From: Candidatus Gastranaerophilales bacterium
GTDB lineage: Bacteria > Cyanobacteriota > Vampirovibrionia > Gastranaerophilales > Gastranaerophilaceae
NCBI GenBank assembly: GCA_947624685.1
Contig: CANQLJ010000004.1
Coordinates: 1 to 64,000 of the forward strand
DNA: 64,000 bases
Direction of reading: 5' to 3'
Shown here: positions 17,946 to 26,931 of the stretch, piece by piece
Position numbering within the stretch: position 1 is the first letter of the stretch
How the letters are laid out: every line of letters starts with the position of its first letter
Program-made: the position numbers and the translations under genes
Notes under the pieces: generated by a model
What the model was told of the DNA's origin: nothing
Database searches by the model: none
The model's input: the letters and a program-made list of their open reading frames with translations, nothing else

Positions 17946-18824
17946 ATGAAAATCAAAAATCAACAAAAATTTAATAACGTTAAAATCCTTTTGACCCTTC
18001 TATTTTTAATATTTTCTTCCTGCTGCTATGCTATTAACTCAAATGAAGAACTATCAAAAATGGAAGATTCGATTTTTGGTTTTTCATATTCTAACGATGA
18101 CGCTCAAAAGCGTCTATCAAGAATTGAAACAAACGTTTTGGGCGTTGTTAATTCAAAATTAACTATCGAACAAAGAATTAAAAAATTAAACGAGGCAATG
18201 GGTTTTGAGACAATTGAAGAAAGTCAAAAACCCGCCTATGAACTGAATCAAGAAGAAGTCGCGGGGATAAATTACCCTCAAATTGATTCTCTTGAATATC
18301 AACTCTTTCAAACGACTTATGAAAAAGAAAACATCTATAAAAGGCTTGAAAGGCTTGAAACAAAGCTCTTTGGCTCTGTTCAAGACGGGGCATTATCTTC
18401 CCGAACGGAAAGATTAAAAGCTTATATTAATAAAGACCAAGTGGCTCAAAACCCATATTCAAGTCCCTATCAATATAACCAAAGACCCTATAGCCCGACT
18501 GATGACGTCTCAAGGTATATGGGTTCACAAAGTAAATACGATAATTCCGACATTCATATCCAATTGGCGGGGCTTGAGAGCATACTTTTTTCAAAAACAT
18601 ATTCCCAAGACCCCGTGGGTTTAAGGCTTAACCGACTTGAAAGAAAAATATTCCAAAGAGACTTTTCTTCGGATGATGATTACCTTAGAATCCAAAGACT
18701 CCAAGCCGCCGCAAGCGCTCAGCAGACAGCAAAAATCTATGAAGCAAATAAATTTCAAAAATATGCTTCAACAGGCATGCAGATAGGTTCTATAATTTTA
18801 ATGATTTTAGCTTTGATATTGTAA
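17946..18824 (+). CDS. Exported three-repeat protein with C-terminal membrane helix
   Basis: I do not recognise a named family. The N-terminus (ILLTLLFLIFSSCCYA, about 14-29) is a signal peptide or poor lipobox. Three copies of a ~46-residue unit follow at about 36-81, 114-157 and 207-252. Each unit begins LxxLE/MExxxF, continues with a Tyr-containing turn, and then has RLxRLExxxF and an Arg-rich RIxRLxA end. A Tyr/Pro-rich spacer (YSSPYQYNQRPYSP) separates units two and three. A hydrophobic helix ends the protein (GSIILMILALIL). TATAAT lies 7 nt before the ATG with no ribosome site, so it probably has its own near-leaderless promoter. The repeats may bind an envelope partner; function unknown. 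Confidence 0.75.
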   Translation: MKIKNQQKFNNVKILLTLLFLIFSSCCYAINSNEELSKMEDSIFGFSYSNDDAQKRLSRIETNVLGVVNSKLTIEQRIKKLNEAMGFETIEESQKPAYELNQEEVAGINYPQIDSLEYQLFQTTYEKENIYKRLERLETKLFGSVQDGALSSRTERLKAYINKDQVAQNPYSSPYQYNQRPYSPTDDVSRYMGSQSKYDNSDIHIQLAGLESILFSKTYSQDPVGLRLNRLERKIFQRDFSSDDDYLRIQRLQAAASAQQTAKIYEANKFQKYASTGMQIGSIILMILALIL

Positions 18825-18837
18825 TTGAGCTTTTATT

Positions 18838-19473
18838 TTATCTTACAAAATTTGTAAACACGGCATCTTCTTGAATTGGCGGATTAACTCCCGTTTCTTT
18901 TCCTAATTTTATTAATTTTAAGAAATATGCCATATTTTTTGCCACATAGCGCAAATTTTGCATACCTTCAAGGTCATTATTTACTTGCCCCGGCGTTTGT
19001 CCATAGACATTATTCCAATATCTTCCCGAAATTATGGGCATTTGAGCGATTGTAAAAAATTTATTTATTTGATCTAACGTAGCGCTTGTCCCTGCTCTTC
19101 GAGCAACTGCAACGGCACAAGCGGGCTTCAATGTATATGGGTTTTTGCCGCTTCTCCAGCCCGAATAGAAGGCTCTACCTAAAAATGAAGTAACCGCGCC
19201 CGTTGCTCCCGCGTAATGAACCGGAGTGCCCACAACAAGAGCATCCGATTCAATCATTTTTTGAACAAAATTATTTACCCCATCATCATCAAACACGCAT
19301 TTTTTAAGCTTTTCACACCCTCCGCAGGAAATGCAAGAGACGACGGGTTTTACTCCCACATGGACAATTTCGGATTCGATATTATCATCTTCAAACACTT
19401 TTTGCATTTCACAAAGCGCAAGATAAGTGTTTCCGTGCTCATGGGGCGAACCATTCAACATTAATACTTTCAT
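18838..19473 (-). CDS. Flavodoxin-fold NAD(P)H-dependent FMN reductase
   Basis: MKVLMLNGSPHEHGNTYLAL is the FMN phosphate-binding loop of the NADPH-dependent FMN reductase/iron-sulfur flavoprotein group. CISCGGCEKLKKC (about 51-63) matches their cysteine cluster region, and ALVVGTPVHYAGATGAVTSFL is the flavin-contacting strand and loop. The 211-residue length is usual. The track start is a TTG within the ribosome site; the ATG at 19473 has GGAGG 8 nt upstream and is clearly the real start. Likely a cytoplasmic oxidoreductase; substrate unknown. It is convergent with the repeat protein at 17946, with only 13 nt between them. Confidence 0.88.
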   Translation of the reverse strand: MKVLMLNGSPHEHGNTYLALCEMQKVFEDDNIESEIVHVGVKPVVSCISCGGCEKLKKCVFDDDGVNNFVQKMIESDALVVGTPVHYAGATGAVTSFLGRAFYSGWRSGKNPYTLKPACAVAVARRAGTSATLDQINKFFTIAQMPIISGRYWNNVYGQTPGQVNNDLEGMQNLRYVAKNMAYFLKLIKLGKETGVNPPIQEDAVFTNFVR

Positions 19474-19605
19474 TTCAAAAACCTCCAATAAAATAATTCA
19501 TTTCATTATCATATTTTTATCATTTTTTTGGAGATTTTTCAAATAGTCTTATTCAATTAATTATATTTTTTATCTGTATAAATTTAAAATTGCCCCGAAA
19601 AAACA

Positions 19606-19633
19606 TTAACAAAATTTAAATTTATAATATAAT
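19606..19633 (+). promoter_or_regulatory. Promoter of purB, predicted leaderless
   Basis: TTAACA and TATAAT are separated by 16 nt, and the -10 box ends exactly 6 nt before the purB ATG. There is no Shine-Dalgarno sequence. Transcription would begin at the start codon. Confidence 0.65.
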
Positions 19634-19639
19634 TTTTAT

Positions 19640-20920
19640 ATGATTGAAAGATATTCGTTGTTGCCCATGGCTCAAATTTGGGACTTGGAAAAAAAATTTT
19701 CATACTATCTTGAAGTTGAACTTGCAGTAATTAAAGCGCAAGTCGAGCTTGGAAATTTTGATTATGAAATTTATGAAAACATCAAAAAAACTGCAAAATT
19801 TGATATTAAAAGAATTGATGAGATAGAAAAAGTCGTTCGCCACGATGTAATTGCGTTTTTGCAAAACGTTAATGAAAATGTCGATAAAAAATATAACGTC
19901 TATATCCATAAGGGTCTAACAAGCTCCGATATAATAGACACCGCCTTCGCCCTTCAAATAAAAGACGCTTCAAGAATAATTAACGAGGATTTAGATAAAT
20001 TAATCGCTCTTGTTAAAAAGAAAGCTTTTGAATATAAAAATGTTCCCTGTCTCGGGCGAAGCCACGGCATGGGAGCGGAAGTCGTCACTTTCGGGTTTAA
20101 ATTATTAAATCTTTTGGATATGTTAGTGCGATCAAAAGACAGATTTAATTATGCCTTAAACGATGTTTTGGTGGGGCAAATATCAGGCCCTTGCGGAACG
20201 TATTCTAATATTGATATTGAAGTTGAAAAAAAGACCTGTGAAATTTTAGGATTGAAACCGGCCAAAATCTCGACTCAAATAATTTCAAGAGACAGGCATG
20301 CCTGTTTTATTCAAGCGTTGAGCCTGATAGCAAGCGTTATAGAAAATTTTAGCGTTGAAATAAGGCACCTTTCCCGTTTTGAAGTGGCTGAAGTTGAAGA
20401 AGGATTTCAAAAAGGTCAAAAAGGCTCTTCTGCCATGCCGCATAAAAAAAACCCAATCTCAAGCGAAAACCTTTCAGGCCTCGCTCGAATCATAAGAAGC
20501 AACACTATTGCTGCCTTAGAAGATATTACCTTGTGGCATGAAAGAGATATATCTCATTCTTCTGTTGAAAGGGTAATTTTTCCCGATAGCACCATATTAA
20601 TCGATTATATGCTCAATCGCTTTTATAATGTAATTGAAAACCTCGTTATAAAAAAAGAAAATATGGCGCTGAACCTTAATAAATACGGAAAAATCATCTA
20701 TTCTCAAAGCTGTCTTTTAAAATTAATCGATAAAGGCTTAACTCGCGAGGCCGCTTACGAAATAGTTCAAAAAGAAGCGCTTGACGCTTTTTCAAACCCC
20801 AAAACGGGCGATTTTGAAAAAAATATGGAAAAACATCTTTCAAATGAAGAATTAAGAGATTGCTTTAATCAGGAAAAATATTTAAGAAATATTGATAAGA
20901 TTTTTGAGCGCTTTAAGTAA
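19640..20920 (+). CDS. purB: Adenylosuccinate lyase
   Basis: PurB cleaves SAICAR and adenylosuccinate, releasing fumarate, in purine synthesis. At 426 residues it is the bacterial class typical of Gram-positives and cyanobacteria. Motifs: ERYSLLPMAQIW at the N-terminus, HKGLTSSDIIDTAFALQ (about 91-107), GRSHGMGAEVVTFGFK (about 139), and the flexible signature loop KGSSAMPHKKNPISSENL (about 260-277) with the catalytic Ser. It is monocistronic, next to a convergent HEAT-like gene, with only 3 nt between their ends. Confidence 0.97.
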   Translation: MIERYSLLPMAQIWDLEKKFSYYLEVELAVIKAQVELGNFDYEIYENIKKTAKFDIKRIDEIEKVVRHDVIAFLQNVNENVDKKYNVYIHKGLTSSDIIDTAFALQIKDASRIINEDLDKLIALVKKKAFEYKNVPCLGRSHGMGAEVVTFGFKLLNLLDMLVRSKDRFNYALNDVLVGQISGPCGTYSNIDIEVEKKTCEILGLKPAKISTQIISRDRHACFIQALSLIASVIENFSVEIRHLSRFEVAEVEEGFQKGQKGSSAMPHKKNPISSENLSGLARIIRSNTIAALEDITLWHERDISHSSVERVIFPDSTILIDYMLNRFYNVIENLVIKKENMALNLNKYGKIIYSQSCLLKLIDKGLTREAAYEIVQKEALDAFSNPKTGDFEKNMEKHLSNEELRDCFNQEKYLRNIDKIFERFK

Positions 20921-20923
20921 TTT

Positions 20924-22168
20924 TTAAGCGTAACTTTCAATTAATGCTTTAATATTATTATCATCAATACTTAAAATCATATTTTTATCAAGCATATTTT
21001 TCTTATTAAGAAGAGATAATACGGATGCAATTTTCGCGCAATTTGTGTAATTTTTGTTATCAAGGTTTATTTTAAATTTTTGAATTAAAATATCGCTATA
21101 ATCAAGCTTTAATTCTTTAATCACTTCAAGCGCCAGATTAAATCTTTGCTCCTCATAGTGTTCAATTGTATCTAATTCATCTTTTAAATTATCAAAATCA
21201 AGCTTTAGCGAATTTAGGTAATTTGAAATGTTTCTAACCTCGTTTTTTGTGTTTCTGTCAAGGTCAAAAGTATAAATATCGTTTTTGTTAAATTCATCAA
21301 ATTTTGTTTTTGCTAAAAACAGGATATTTTTTGAATATTGATTATTAAAATTTGAAAGATATTTTAAAATTCCATAAACATCCCAATAATATACGCTTTC
21401 AAGGGAAATGTTTTCCGGGTAATTTTCAATTATTGTTTGAACAAATAAACAAATCTCATCCTCGCTCTCATCATTATTTAGAATTTTTGAAATATAAGAA
21501 AAATCATATAAATCTAAGATATTTGATATGATATTTGCGCTAAAAGGGCTTTTAAAGGCATTTTGAATAACGAATTTAATATTATCATCATTTTTAAAAT
21601 CTTCTTCATTTTTATAATTAATTATAAAATTATAAGCTTTCAATTTTTCAAATTCATCATTGGAATTTTTTATTAAATCTTTAAAATAATCTAAGACTTC
21701 GCTATTTTTAAAAGCGCACAATGCCATCGCGCAATTGCCTCTTAAGGGTTCAAAATCGGTCGTTTTTGCTTCGTTAATTAAATAATCAAGCGCGAGCGGG
21801 TCATTTATGAAATAAAAATATTTTGCGCAATAGGCTTTTTGGTCGTTTCCGCCTTTTTCAAAAAGCTCGAGGATTCTATCTGTTAAATCGTCATCAGCAA
21901 ATTTCAGCCAGGATTTAACTATAATATCTTCAAAATCTTCGCAATATATTTTTGAAAATTCAAAAATTAAATCTAAATCATTAATGTTAATTATCTTTAC
22001 AAAATCATTTATAATTCTTTGTTTAATATTTGGGAAAATAAAATCGCAATTTTTAACCAAAAGCTTGAATTGCTCTATATTTTTAGATTTTATTAAATTC
22101 GCTATTGTATTTTTTGATACATTAATATCTTTTGAAATAAGATTTTTGATGAAATTTTCGCTTTGCAT
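20924..22168 (-). CDS. HEAT/Armadillo-like repeat protein of unknown role
   Basis: The 414 residues are almost entirely helical and rich in Asn, Lys, Asp and Phe. Repeated helix pairs appear, for example DRILELFEKGGNDQKAYCAK, DPLALDYLINEAKTTDFEPL and RGNCAMALCAFKNSEVLDYF, the last like a HEAT unit in which neighbours scaffold a solenoid. There is no signal peptide or membrane segment, so it should be cytoplasmic. No catalytic motif is visible. TAATAA stands 7 nt before the ATG with no ribosome site. HEAT proteins in cyanobacteria include phycobilin lyases, but this one gives no reason to assign that function. Confidence 0.7.
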   Translation of the reverse strand: MQSENFIKNLISKDINVSKNTIANLIKSKNIEQFKLLVKNCDFIFPNIKQRIINDFVKIININDLDLIFEFSKIYCEDFEDIIVKSWLKFADDDLTDRILELFEKGGNDQKAYCAKYFYFINDPLALDYLINEAKTTDFEPLRGNCAMALCAFKNSEVLDYFKDLIKNSNDEFEKLKAYNFIINYKNEEDFKNDDNIKFVIQNAFKSPFSANIISNILDLYDFSYISKILNNDESEDEICLFVQTIIENYPENISLESVYYWDVYGILKYLSNFNNQYSKNILFLAKTKFDEFNKNDIYTFDLDRNTKNEVRNISNYLNSLKLDFDNLKDELDTIEHYEEQRFNLALEVIKELKLDYSDILIQKFKINLDNKNYTNCAKIASVLSLLNKKNMLDKNMILSIDDNNIKALIESYA

Positions 22169-22244
22169 AATTTAATTATTACATAATATCCATTTCTTGT
22201 GTATAATGAATCTATATTATATTTGTTTTTAAAAAAGGTGTTAT

Positions 22245-22964
22245 ATGCAAAATTTAAAATATAAAAAAATTCTTCTTAAAATCTCGGGAGAAGCTCTTTT
22301 GGGTACTCAACAATTCGGAATTGACCCAAATCCCGTTCATAACATTTGTACGGAAATTAAAAAAGCCTATGACCTCGGGGTTCAAATCGCCCTTGTTGTG
22401 GGCGGGGGAAATATCTTTAGAGGTGTCAAAAATTCTTCCAAACTTGGGATGGACCAAGCCTCAGGAGATTATGTAGGAATGCTTGCTACCGTAATGAACG
22501 CTATTGCACTTCAAAGCGAATTAAGAAAAATCGGCGTCGAATGTCGAGTGCAAAGTGCAATTGATATTGAAAAAATTGCCGAACCTTATATAAGATTTAA
22601 AGCTATAAGACACCTTGAAAAAAACAGAGTCGTGATTTTTGCAGCCGGTACAGGTAATCCCTTCTTTACGACTGATACCGCAGCAGCCCTAAGAGCCGCT
22701 GAAATCGGAGCGGACGTTATGCTTATGGCAAAAAACGGGGTGGATGGGATATACAGCTGCGACCCCAAGATAAATACAAATGCGAAAAAATATGATAGAA
22801 TAACTTATGATGATATTATCGTAAACGGCTTAAAGGTCATGGATTTAACCTCATGTGCTTTATGCAAACAAAATTCAATTCCTATATGCGTTTTTGATTT
22901 TAATTTAAAAGATAGCATAATAAAAATTCTAAACGGCGAAAATATAGGAACAATCGTTGAATAG
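22245..22964 (+). CDS. pyrH: UMP kinase
   Basis: PyrH phosphorylates UMP to UDP with ATP and is allosterically controlled by GTP and UTP. The 239 residues show the amino-acid-kinase fold: [10 protein letters not shown] (about 11-20), [10 protein letters not shown] (about 51-60), the UMP-binding region [12 protein letters not shown], and [20 protein letters not shown] (about 134-153). AAAAGGTG lies upstream of the ATG. It heads the classical pyrH-frr-cdsA order found in many bacteria, here extended by rnc and rpe. Confidence 0.97.
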   Translation: MQNLKYKKILLKISGEALLGTQQFGIDPNPVHNICTEIKKAYDLGVQIALVVGGGNIFRGVKNSSKLGMDQASGDYVGMLATVMNAIALQSELRKIGVECRVQSAIDIEKIAEPYIRFKAIRHLEKNRVVIFAAGTGNPFFTTDTAAALRAAEIGADVMLMAKNGVDGIYSCDPKINTNAKKYDRITYDDIIVNGLKVMDLTSCALCKQNSIPICVFDFNLKDSIIKILNGENIGTIVE

Positions 22965-22996
22965 TATAGTTTTTATAAAATATTTAGGAGAGAAAA

Positions 22997-23557
22997 ATGT
23001 CAATTGATGAAATTAAAAAACAAGCTCAAGAAAAAATGGATAAATGCATAAATCAATTAAAAAAAGATTTATCAACAGTGAGAACCGGAAGAGCTAACCC
23101 TCTTATTTTAGATAAAGTTTTGGTTGATTATTATGGAGCTCCAACAGGTTTAAGACAGCTTGCGCAGGTGAGCGTATCGGAAGGTACGACGCTTGTTATC
23201 GCTCCTTTTGATAAAGGAATAATTAAAGAAATTGAAAAAGCAATCGTAAAAGCCGAAATTGGAATCACTCCAAACTCCGATGGCATCGTGGTTCGTCTTG
23301 CTTTTCCTCCTTTGACGCAAGATAGAAGAAAAGAAATCGCTAAACAAGTTAAAGCAATGGGCGAAGAATCTAAAGTTGCAATAAGAAACGTCAGGAGAGA
23401 CGCAACAGATGCCGTAAAAAAACTTGAAAAATCACTGAATCTTCCCGAAGATACAATTAAAGACGGGGTTGATCAAGTTCAAAAAGTTACCGATAAATTT
23501 GTCAAAATCGTGGATGAAACAATAAGCGCAAAAGAAAAAGAAGTTATGGAGATATAA
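22997..23557 (+). CDS. frr: Ribosome recycling factor
   Basis: RRF works with EF-G to split post-termination ribosomes. The 186 residues align over the whole family: LKKDLSTVRTGRANPLILDK (about 21-40), the GLRQLAQVSV hinge, LVIAPFDKG, and the C-terminal helix with RRDATDAVKKLEKSL (about 131). AGGAG lies upstream of the ATG, and the gene starts 33 nt after pyrH. Confidence 0.98.
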   Translation: MSIDEIKKQAQEKMDKCINQLKKDLSTVRTGRANPLILDKVLVDYYGAPTGLRQLAQVSVSEGTTLVIAPFDKGIIKEIEKAIVKAEIGITPNSDGIVVRLAFPPLTQDRRKEIAKQVKAMGEESKVAIRNVRRDATDAVKKLEKSLNLPEDTIKDGVDQVQKVTDKFVKIVDETISAKEKEVMEI

Positions 23558-23559
23558 AT

Positions 23560-24498
23560 TTGGAATCTTTTGACGAAAAATCAAACAGTGAAGAAAAAAA
23601 TGTGAAAAAAAATAAATTGCTTAGGGTTATAACAGGCATAATCACTTCGGTTATTGCCCTAAGTGCAATTGTTTTGGGTTCAATTCCTTTGTTTGTTTTG
23701 GTTTTGGTAATAATTATTCTATGCTGCAAGGAATATGTCAAAATCCTAAATCACAAAGGTTTTCACCCGAGCTTAACCATCATGCTTTTTGCAAGCATCG
23801 TTTTTACGACTTTGACTTTTCTTCATCGGTTTGATTTAGTCCCCTCCATGCTCACTTTAACGATTATGGCATCGTTTTTATCCGTCTTATTTAAAGGCAG
23901 ACAGCCTTATATAGTCAACGTCGCAACGACGATTTTAGGCGCTCTTTATTGCGTTTGGCTTCCGTGTCACATTCTTTTAATCAGGCAAATCGGCCAAAAT
24001 AACGTCGGGGCATTCAAATTTGTCATCTCAAACGGCTTATGGCTATTGTTGTTTGTGTTTATAGCGGTTGCAATAACGGATATTGGCGCATATTATTTTG
24101 GAGTAAATTTTGGAAAACACAAGCTTGCCGAAGTCATTAGCCCCAAAAAAACAATCGAAGGAGCTTTAGGGGGCGGAATTTGCGCAATTTTGATTTCTGT
24201 TTTGGGAATTTTTTATACTGATTTAAATTTATTGGAAGCAATTTTCGGGGGTTTAATTATAACATTATCAGCCCAGCTTGGAGATTTATCCGAATCTTTA
24301 ATTAAAAGAGATGCCGGAGTTAAAGATTCAAGCAACATCTTGCCCGGTCATGGCGGCATGCTCGATAGGTTTGACGGATATATCTTTGCAATTCCCGTTG
24401 CATATTATTATTTCATGCACTTCACTTTCACCTACGGGCAAAATGTTTTCATAGAATTTTTTAAATATTTTCGCGGGTTTTTAAATGTATATTTCTGA
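23560..24498 (+). CDS. cdsA: Phosphatidate cytidylyltransferase
   Basis: CdsA makes CDP-diacylglycerol from phosphatidate and CTP in the inner membrane. An acidic/basic tail of about 25 residues precedes multiple membrane helices, and the family signature SNILPGHGGMLDRFDGYIFA (about 258-277) is intact. The start is a TTG 2 nt after the frr stop; GGAG at the frr 3' end supplies the ribosome site. The C-terminus overlaps rnc by 14 nt. Its position after pyrH-frr is the ancestral order. Confidence 0.95.
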   Translation: MESFDEKSNSEEKNVKKNKLLRVITGIITSVIALSAIVLGSIPLFVLVLVIIILCCKEYVKILNHKGFHPSLTIMLFASIVFTTLTFLHRFDLVPSMLTLTIMASFLSVLFKGRQPYIVNVATTILGALYCVWLPCHILLIRQIGQNNVGAFKFVISNGLWLLLFVFIAVAITDIGAYYFGVNFGKHKLAEVISPKKTIEGALGGGICAILISVLGIFYTDLNLLEAIFGGLIITLSAQLGDLSESLIKRDAGVKDSSNILPGHGGMLDRFDGYIFAIPVAYYYFMHFTFTYGQNVFIEFFKYFRGFLNVYF

Positions 24499-25225
24499 TA
24501 ATTATGAACAAAAGCTAACAGATTTTCAAAAAAAATATGACCTTGATTTTAAAAACATTGACCTTTTAAAACAAGCCTTCGTCCATTCTTCATACACTTA
24601 TGAAAATTCGCTTGATATTATTGAATCTTATGAAAGGTTGGAGTTTTTTGGAGATGCCGTTTTGAAGCTCGTTGTGAGCGATTTTTTGTATAATTCGTTT
24701 GATTATCAGGAAGGCGAATTATCTAAAATGCGCTCTATTATTGTATCAGACGATAATATATATAATTATGCGCTTCAATTAAATCTCGATGAATTGATAA
24801 TTTTGGGCAAAAACGAAAATAAACAGGGCGGAAAAAACAAAATCTCAATTCTTGCTTGCGCCTTCGAAGCGCTTTTGGGGGCGATATTTATTGAATATGG
24901 CGATTTTGGCTATAAAAAAATTAAAGAATTTATAAAAAATAATTTTTTGGATGACATCTTGTCTTTTGATAAAAAAATGGACACATTGAACCCAAAATCC
25001 ATTCTTCAAGAATATACTCAAAGCGTCAATCATAAGCTTCCCGAGTACATTTTGATTAAAGAAGAAGGCTTGGAACACGATAAAATATTTTATTATGACG
25101 TTAAATTTGAAAATAAAATCATCGGCTCGGGCTGCGCAAAAACAATCAAAAAAGCCCAAAGCGAAGCGGCATTTGACGCTATTAAAAAATTAAATTTAAT
25201 TAAGGAAGAAAACCAAGATGGATAA
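24485..25225 (+). CDS. rnc: Ribonuclease III
   Basis: RNase III cuts double-stranded RNA in rRNA maturation and mRNA decay. The nuclease domain (1-155) has the signature YERLEFFGDAVLKLVVSDFL (about 44-63) with catalytic Glu and Asp, and a second acidic site in AFEALLGAIFIEYGD. The C-terminal double-stranded-RNA-binding domain (about 160-240) holds PKSILQEYTQS and GSGCAKTIKKAQSEAAFDAI. Length (246) is normal. It overlaps cdsA by 14 nt and rpe by 8 nt, so translation of all three is coupled. Confidence 0.97.
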   Translation: MYISDNYEQKLTDFQKKYDLDFKNIDLLKQAFVHSSYTYENSLDIIESYERLEFFGDAVLKLVVSDFLYNSFDYQEGELSKMRSIIVSDDNIYNYALQLNLDELIILGKNENKQGGKNKISILACAFEALLGAIFIEYGDFGYKKIKEFIKNNFLDDILSFDKKMDTLNPKSILQEYTQSVNHKLPEYILIKEEGLEHDKIFYYDVKFENKIIGSGCAKTIKKAQSEAAFDAIKKLNLIKEENQDG

Positions 25226-25868
25226 CATTAATTCATATCCAATTATTTCGCCATCCATACTCTCGGCGGATTTTGCATGCTTGAAAGATGAAATCAAGCG
25301 CGTTGAACCTTATGTTCCTTGGATTCATATTGATGTAATGGATGGGCATTTTGTCCCAAACATCACTATCGGCGCTCCTGTTGTTAAATCAATTCGAAAA
25401 GTGACGGATTTATTTTTGGATGTTCATTTGATGATTGAAGACCCCGGGTTTTATGTTGATTCTTTTATTGACGCGGGAAGCGATCTTATAACATTTCATT
25501 TTGAAGCGGCAAAAGAAAAAACTCTTGAAATTATAAAAAAAATTAAATCAAAAAACATCAAAGCAGGCCTTTCAATTAAGCCAAAGACAGATGAAAAAGA
25601 AATTATAAAATACCTCGATTTTCTTGATATGGTTTTGATAATGACCGTTGAACCGGGCTTTGGCGGACAAAAGTTTATGGAAGATTGTGCTAAAAAAATC
25701 AAAACTATAAGAGAATTTTCTAAAGATATTTTAATTCAAGTCGACGGCGGAATTAACGATAAAACCGCAAAAACATGCCTAAATTTGGGCGCAAATTGCC
25801 TTGTGAGCGGAAATTATATCTATAAATCCCCCGACATAAAATCCGCTATCCTTAGCCTCAAAAATTAA
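25218..25868 (+). CDS. rpe: Ribulose-phosphate 3-epimerase
   Basis: Rpe interconverts ribulose 5-phosphate and xylulose 5-phosphate. The TIM barrel carries every signature: ISPSILSADFACLKDE (about 9-24), IHIDVMDGHFVPN with metal ligands (about 37-49), DVHLMIEDP, MTVEPGFGGQKFM (about 141-153) and IQVDGGIND. The length of 216 is typical. The gene overlaps rnc by 8 nt and ends the pyrH-to-rpe operon. Confidence 0.98.
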   Translation: MDNINSYPIISPSILSADFACLKDEIKRVEPYVPWIHIDVMDGHFVPNITIGAPVVKSIRKVTDLFLDVHLMIEDPGFYVDSFIDAGSDLITFHFEAAKEKTLEIIKKIKSKNIKAGLSIKPKTDEKEIIKYLDFLDMVLIMTVEPGFGGQKFMEDCAKKIKTIREFSKDILIQVDGGINDKTAKTCLNLGANCLVSGNYIYKSPDIKSAILSLKN

Positions 25869-25886
25869 TTTTAAAAAGGAAAAATT

Positions 25887-26906
25887 ATGCCAAATGAAAT
25901 TTCAAAAATTTATAACGATATAGCGCAATTGCTTGAATTTGCCCGTTCAAAAGCTTATCACAGCGTTAATTCGATTATGGATGAAACGTATTGGAAAATC
26001 GGGCAAAGAATCGTTGAAGAAGAACAAGGCGGCACCTCAAGAGCACAATACGGAACAAAGCTAATCGAAAATTTATCAAGATATTTAACAGACACATTCG
26101 GCAAAGGCTTCTCTGAAGCGAATTTAAAGAACATGCGCCAATTTTATCTTTATTGTCCCGAATTCGACAGACAGTGTCTGGCGAATTTGTCTTGGTCAAA
26201 TATAGCAAGGATTATAAGGATTGATAACCCCGAAGAAAGAAATTATTATTTGAATGAAGCTTCTTCGCAAAATTGGTCTTATCGTCAGCTTGAGCGCAAT
26301 ATCAAAAGCGGATACTATCACAGGCTTCTATCAACCCAAAAAGCACTTGCGGATGAAATTGAAAAATGTCTGCCCGTCGTAATTGACCCTAAAGAATTCA
26401 TCAAAGACCCTTATGTATTAGAATTTCTTGATTTGCCCGAAAATATCGAAGGAAAAGAAAACGAGCTGGAATCAGCTTTAATTAGCAATTTACAAAAATT
26501 TTTGCTTGAACTTGGCAAAGGTTTTTCTTTTGTTGCCCGTCAATTTAGAATAAGCACCGAAACAGATCATTTTTATGCGGATTTGGTATTTTATAATTAT
26601 CTTCTTAAATGCTTTGTTGTGATTGATTTAAAAACAACAAAACTAACCCACGCTGACATTGGGCAGATGGATATGTACGTTAGGATGTTTGATGAACTCA
26701 AGCGAGGCGAAGGCGACAACCCGACAATAGGTATAATTCTATGCACCGACAAATCTGAGACAATGGTTAAATATTCGGTTCTAAAAGAAAGCAAACAAAT
26801 CTTTGCAAGCAAATATAAAACGATTCTGCCTTCTGAAGAAGAACTTGCCGATATGATTCAAAGGGAAAATATGAAATTATTATCCCAAAATCAATCTCAA
26901 AATTAA
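25887..26906 (+). CDS. DUF1016/YhcG-family PD-(D/E)XK nuclease
   Basis: The N-terminal domain (about 1-150; VNSIMDETYWKIGQRIVEEE, then GFSEANLKNMRQFYLYCPEF) and the C-terminal domain (about 165-335; HFYADLVFYNYLLKCFVVID, then GIILCTDKSETMVKYSV) match the YhcG family. The D...IDLK pair is the PD-(D/E)XK nuclease core. These proteins travel widely between bacteria, often near restriction or other mobile loci. Here it stands alone, 18 nt after rpe with an AAGGA site, so it could ride on the housekeeping operon. No methylase, integrase or inverted repeat was seen. The biological role of the family is not settled. Confidence 0.92.
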   Translation: MPNEISKIYNDIAQLLEFARSKAYHSVNSIMDETYWKIGQRIVEEEQGGTSRAQYGTKLIENLSRYLTDTFGKGFSEANLKNMRQFYLYCPEFDRQCLANLSWSNIARIIRIDNPEERNYYLNEASSQNWSYRQLERNIKSGYYHRLLSTQKALADEIEKCLPVVIDPKEFIKDPYVLEFLDLPENIEGKENELESALISNLQKFLLELGKGFSFVARQFRISTETDHFYADLVFYNYLLKCFVVIDLKTTKLTHADIGQMDMYVRMFDELKRGEGDNPTIGIILCTDKSETMVKYSVLKESKQIFASKYKTILPSEEELADMIQRENMKLLSQNQSQN

Positions 26907-26931
26907 CTCTTTACTTAATCTTTAAAATGAC

